64,000 bases of DNA from Bifidobacterium bohemicum DSM 22767 (GTDB taxonomy: Bacteria; Actinomycetota; Actinomycetes; Actinomycetales; Bifidobacteriaceae): NCBI RefSeq assembly GCF_000741525.1, contig NZ_JGYP01000005.1, positions 1-64,000 of the forward strand. Direction: 5' to 3'. A model generated the notes under the pieces. The model was not told where the DNA came from. It was given only the letters and a program-made list of their open reading frames with translations, and ran no database searches. The number at the start of each line of letters is the position of its first letter. Within the stretch, counting starts at the first letter, position 1. This document shows, one piece after another, positions 62,461 through 64,000 of this stretch. The position numbers and the translations under genes were made by a program.

Positions 62461-63522
62461 ATGCGATTGAAAAGGTACATGGCGGGGCTTCTCGCGACGT
62501 GCATGCTGGTGCCCGCGTGCGCGGGTTGTGGCAGCGCCGTCAGCTCACCGAAACAGGCGGCGCAGACGCTGCTTGACGCGATGAGCAAGGGTGAGGTAGA
62601 CACCGTGCGAAAGTATACGTACCTTGACAAGAAAGGCGAACTTTCGAACGCCAAACCCACGCAAGGCATCACCGACGTGCAGGTGGGGGACGAGGCTAAG
62701 ACCGACACGACCGGCAGCGTCAACGTGAAATTCAAAGTCGCGGGGAAGCAGGAGAACCTGACCCTGGGCTTGCGCAAGGACGCGGAGTCGGATCAATGGA
62801 AGGCCGACGGCAAGGAACTGTTCGTGGAGGTCGGTCCTCAGGATAACCATCATTTTCTGGGCGGCAGGCATCTCAACGAAATGCGTGACAACATGCTGCT
62901 CCCCGGCGTTTACAAGGCCGAATACCACGGAGGCTGGTATTCGGGAACGTGGAAAGAGAATGTCACCGAGCTCGGTAAGAGCCACGGTCTCGACGTCAGG
63001 AATCACGAACAGGATTTAGAAGCCAATGATGGCATCAAGACGGACACGAAGGTCAGAAAGGCCCTAGATAGATCACTGATGCATCTGGGCGGATGCGGCG
63101 TTCTCGACGACAAGATGGACCCGAAGCATCCCTACTTCGGCAAGAACAAGGACATCTCCGGCGCATGCAGAGATGCAGGGAACGGCATCACCGACACCGG
63201 CAAGACGATCATCGCATCCTATGCCAAGCATCCCGATAAGGAAGGGAACTTCCTGCTCACGCTCGGCGGCACCGCAACCGGCGCGAAAGGTAACTTTATC
63301 GCCGGAAACATCTTCAATCCGCCCACCGGCTACCAGTGCGAGGAACTCGGGCCAACGAACACCCAGTGCGTAAAATTCAGTGCCACTCCTGTCGACATGA
63401 CCGGCATCCAGGTCACGCTGAATCGATACAAGATGGAAGCGGAACCGGCAGACGCCGTGGAGGAGCGGATCGGCGAGTTCCTGTACGCAGGGCACGGGCA
63501 GCGCGAAGGCATGCCCGACTAG
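62461..63522 (+). CDS. Predicted lipoprotein of unknown function
   Basis: 353 residues. Signal peptide YMAGLLATCMLVPACAGC contains a lipobox-like end (ACAGC), then a Ser-rich start. The first domain (SPKQAAQTLLDAMSKGEVDTVRKYTY) resembles DUF4878-type (NTF2-like) domains in secreted actinobacterial proteins. The rest contains four or more cysteines (GGCGVLDD, SGACRDAG, YQCEELG, TQCVKF), which could form disulfides outside the cell. Not otherwise recognised. GGAGGGCGGAGAAA directly before the ATG fixes the start. It is followed after 66 bp by the zinc-ribbon gene and is probably cotranscribed with it. Confidence 0.8.
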   Translation: MRLKRYMAGLLATCMLVPACAGCGSAVSSPKQAAQTLLDAMSKGEVDTVRKYTYLDKKGELSNAKPTQGITDVQVGDEAKTDTTGSVNVKFKVAGKQENLTLGLRKDAESDQWKADGKELFVEVGPQDNHHFLGGRHLNEMRDNMLLPGVYKAEYHGGWYSGTWKENVTELGKSHGLDVRNHEQDLEANDGIKTDTKVRKALDRSLMHLGGCGVLDDKMDPKHPYFGKNKDISGACRDAGNGITDTGKTIIASYAKHPDKEGNFLLTLGGTATGAKGNFIAGNIFNPPTGYQCEELGPTNTQCVKFSATPVDMTGIQVTLNRYKMEAEPADAVEERIGEFLYAGHGQREGMPD

Positions 63523-63588
63523 GACGAAACTCCAAGCACAAACAGACCACAATCAGTTCGCATGAACACAACACAGGAGAGAAGAACC

Positions 63589-64000
63589 ATGAACCATTGC
63601 AAGCAATGCGGGAAGCAACTGGACGACGACGCGCGATTCTGCCCGAGCTGCGGCACACCAACCACAACGGCAGCCACGGCGAAACAACCATCCGTGATAC
63701 CTCCAACGGCATCCGTTGACTACAAGGAAGGCACGGCCACGCGCAAGCCGCTGTCCAAGCGGCGCAAAACGATGATCGCCATCATCGCAGCGATCGTGGC
63801 CGCGGCACTGGTAATCGCGTTCGTGGTCTTGCGGAGCGGGTCCTTAGGCGACGGCATCTTTGGCGACCCGTCACCGGTCGGCACCTGGTCGGCATGGCAG
63901 ACCGACGACGGGGAAAAACCCGACTACAACAAGACGCCGTACTACCTTATCCAGGTCGACAAGGACGGCAAGATCACCACGAACATAAAAAGATCCGAGC
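63589..64000 (+). CDS. Zinc-ribbon membrane protein, cut by right edge
   Basis: The N-terminus MNHCKQCGKQLDDDARFCPSCG is a zinc ribbon (CxxC-x12-CxxC) of the zinc_ribbon_2 type. A basic linker KPLSKRRKT leads to a single membrane helix (MIAIIAAIVAAALVIAFVVL) and then an extracellular part (PVGTWSAWQTDDGEKPDYNK) that continues past the window. AGGAG precedes the ATG at good distance. Such proteins with cytosolic zinc ribbon and outer lipocalin-like or DUF domains are common in bifidobacteria; their function is not known. Incomplete at 64000. Confidence 0.8.
   Translation, partial: MNHCKQCGKQLDDDARFCPSCGTPTTTAATAKQPSVIPPTASVDYKEGTATRKPLSKRRKTMIAIIAAIVAAALVIAFVVLRSGSLGDGIFGDPSPVGTWSAWQTDDGEKPDYNKTPYYLIQVDKDGKITTNIKRSE

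Overview
The window looks like a chromosomal segment of a Bifidobacterium, most likely of the B. longum / B. catenulatum type. The grounds are a high G+C content, many LacI-type regulators each beside a sugar ABC transporter without its own ATPase, a dense set of arabinose-releasing glycoside hydrolases, LPXTG-anchored surface enzymes and an OppABCDF locus. The species cannot be settled by reading alone.

Layout. 1-3.3 kb: the 5' part of a Kup potassium transporter and a TatD-type hydrolase. 3.5-31.2 kb: a large arabinan / arabino-oligosaccharide region. It contains a GH51 arabinofuranosidase, a decayed GPH-type sugar symporter, and an eight-gene operon read on the minus strand (binding protein, two permeases, three GH43, one GH127, one GH27) whose divergent LacI regulator lies between GTAACGTTAC-type sites. 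A second ABC importer, an intracellular GH43 arabinofuranosidase, a sortase-anchored modular GH43 endo-arabinanase, a second LacI regulator and a lipoprotein GH43 endo-arabinanase follow. Variants of the 12-bp palindrome TACAACGTTGTA recur before (once just inside) six transcription units of this region, which suggests one regulon of the second LacI protein: outer enzymes cut arabinan, the ABC systems import the pieces, and intracellular enzymes release arabinose. 31.2-32.1 kb: decayed DNA with a TetR remnant. 32.1-40.2 kb: a peptide ABC transporter operon with two tandem OppA paralogues. 41-47 kb: metG, an AbiEi-like protein, rsmI, a histidine phosphatase and a DedA protein. 47.7-52.1 kb: lactate oxidation lutABC and araD (L-ribulose-5-phosphate 4-epimerase), the latter joining the arabinose pathway.

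At 52.65 kb a tRNA-Ala(CGC) gene is followed by a compact mobile element (about 52.9-58.4 kb): tyrosine integrase, small excisionase-like protein, a rolling-circle (HUH) Rep, two unknown proteins, two XRE-type regulators and a third small HTH protein, with no capsid or transfer genes visible. From 58.6 kb come a 998-residue LPXTG surface protein with coiled coils around a CAP-like domain, a lipoprotein, and a truncated zinc-ribbon membrane protein at the right edge.

Start codons were chosen from visible ribosome binding sites and family lengths. Family calls are from sequence motifs and recall; no database search was run.
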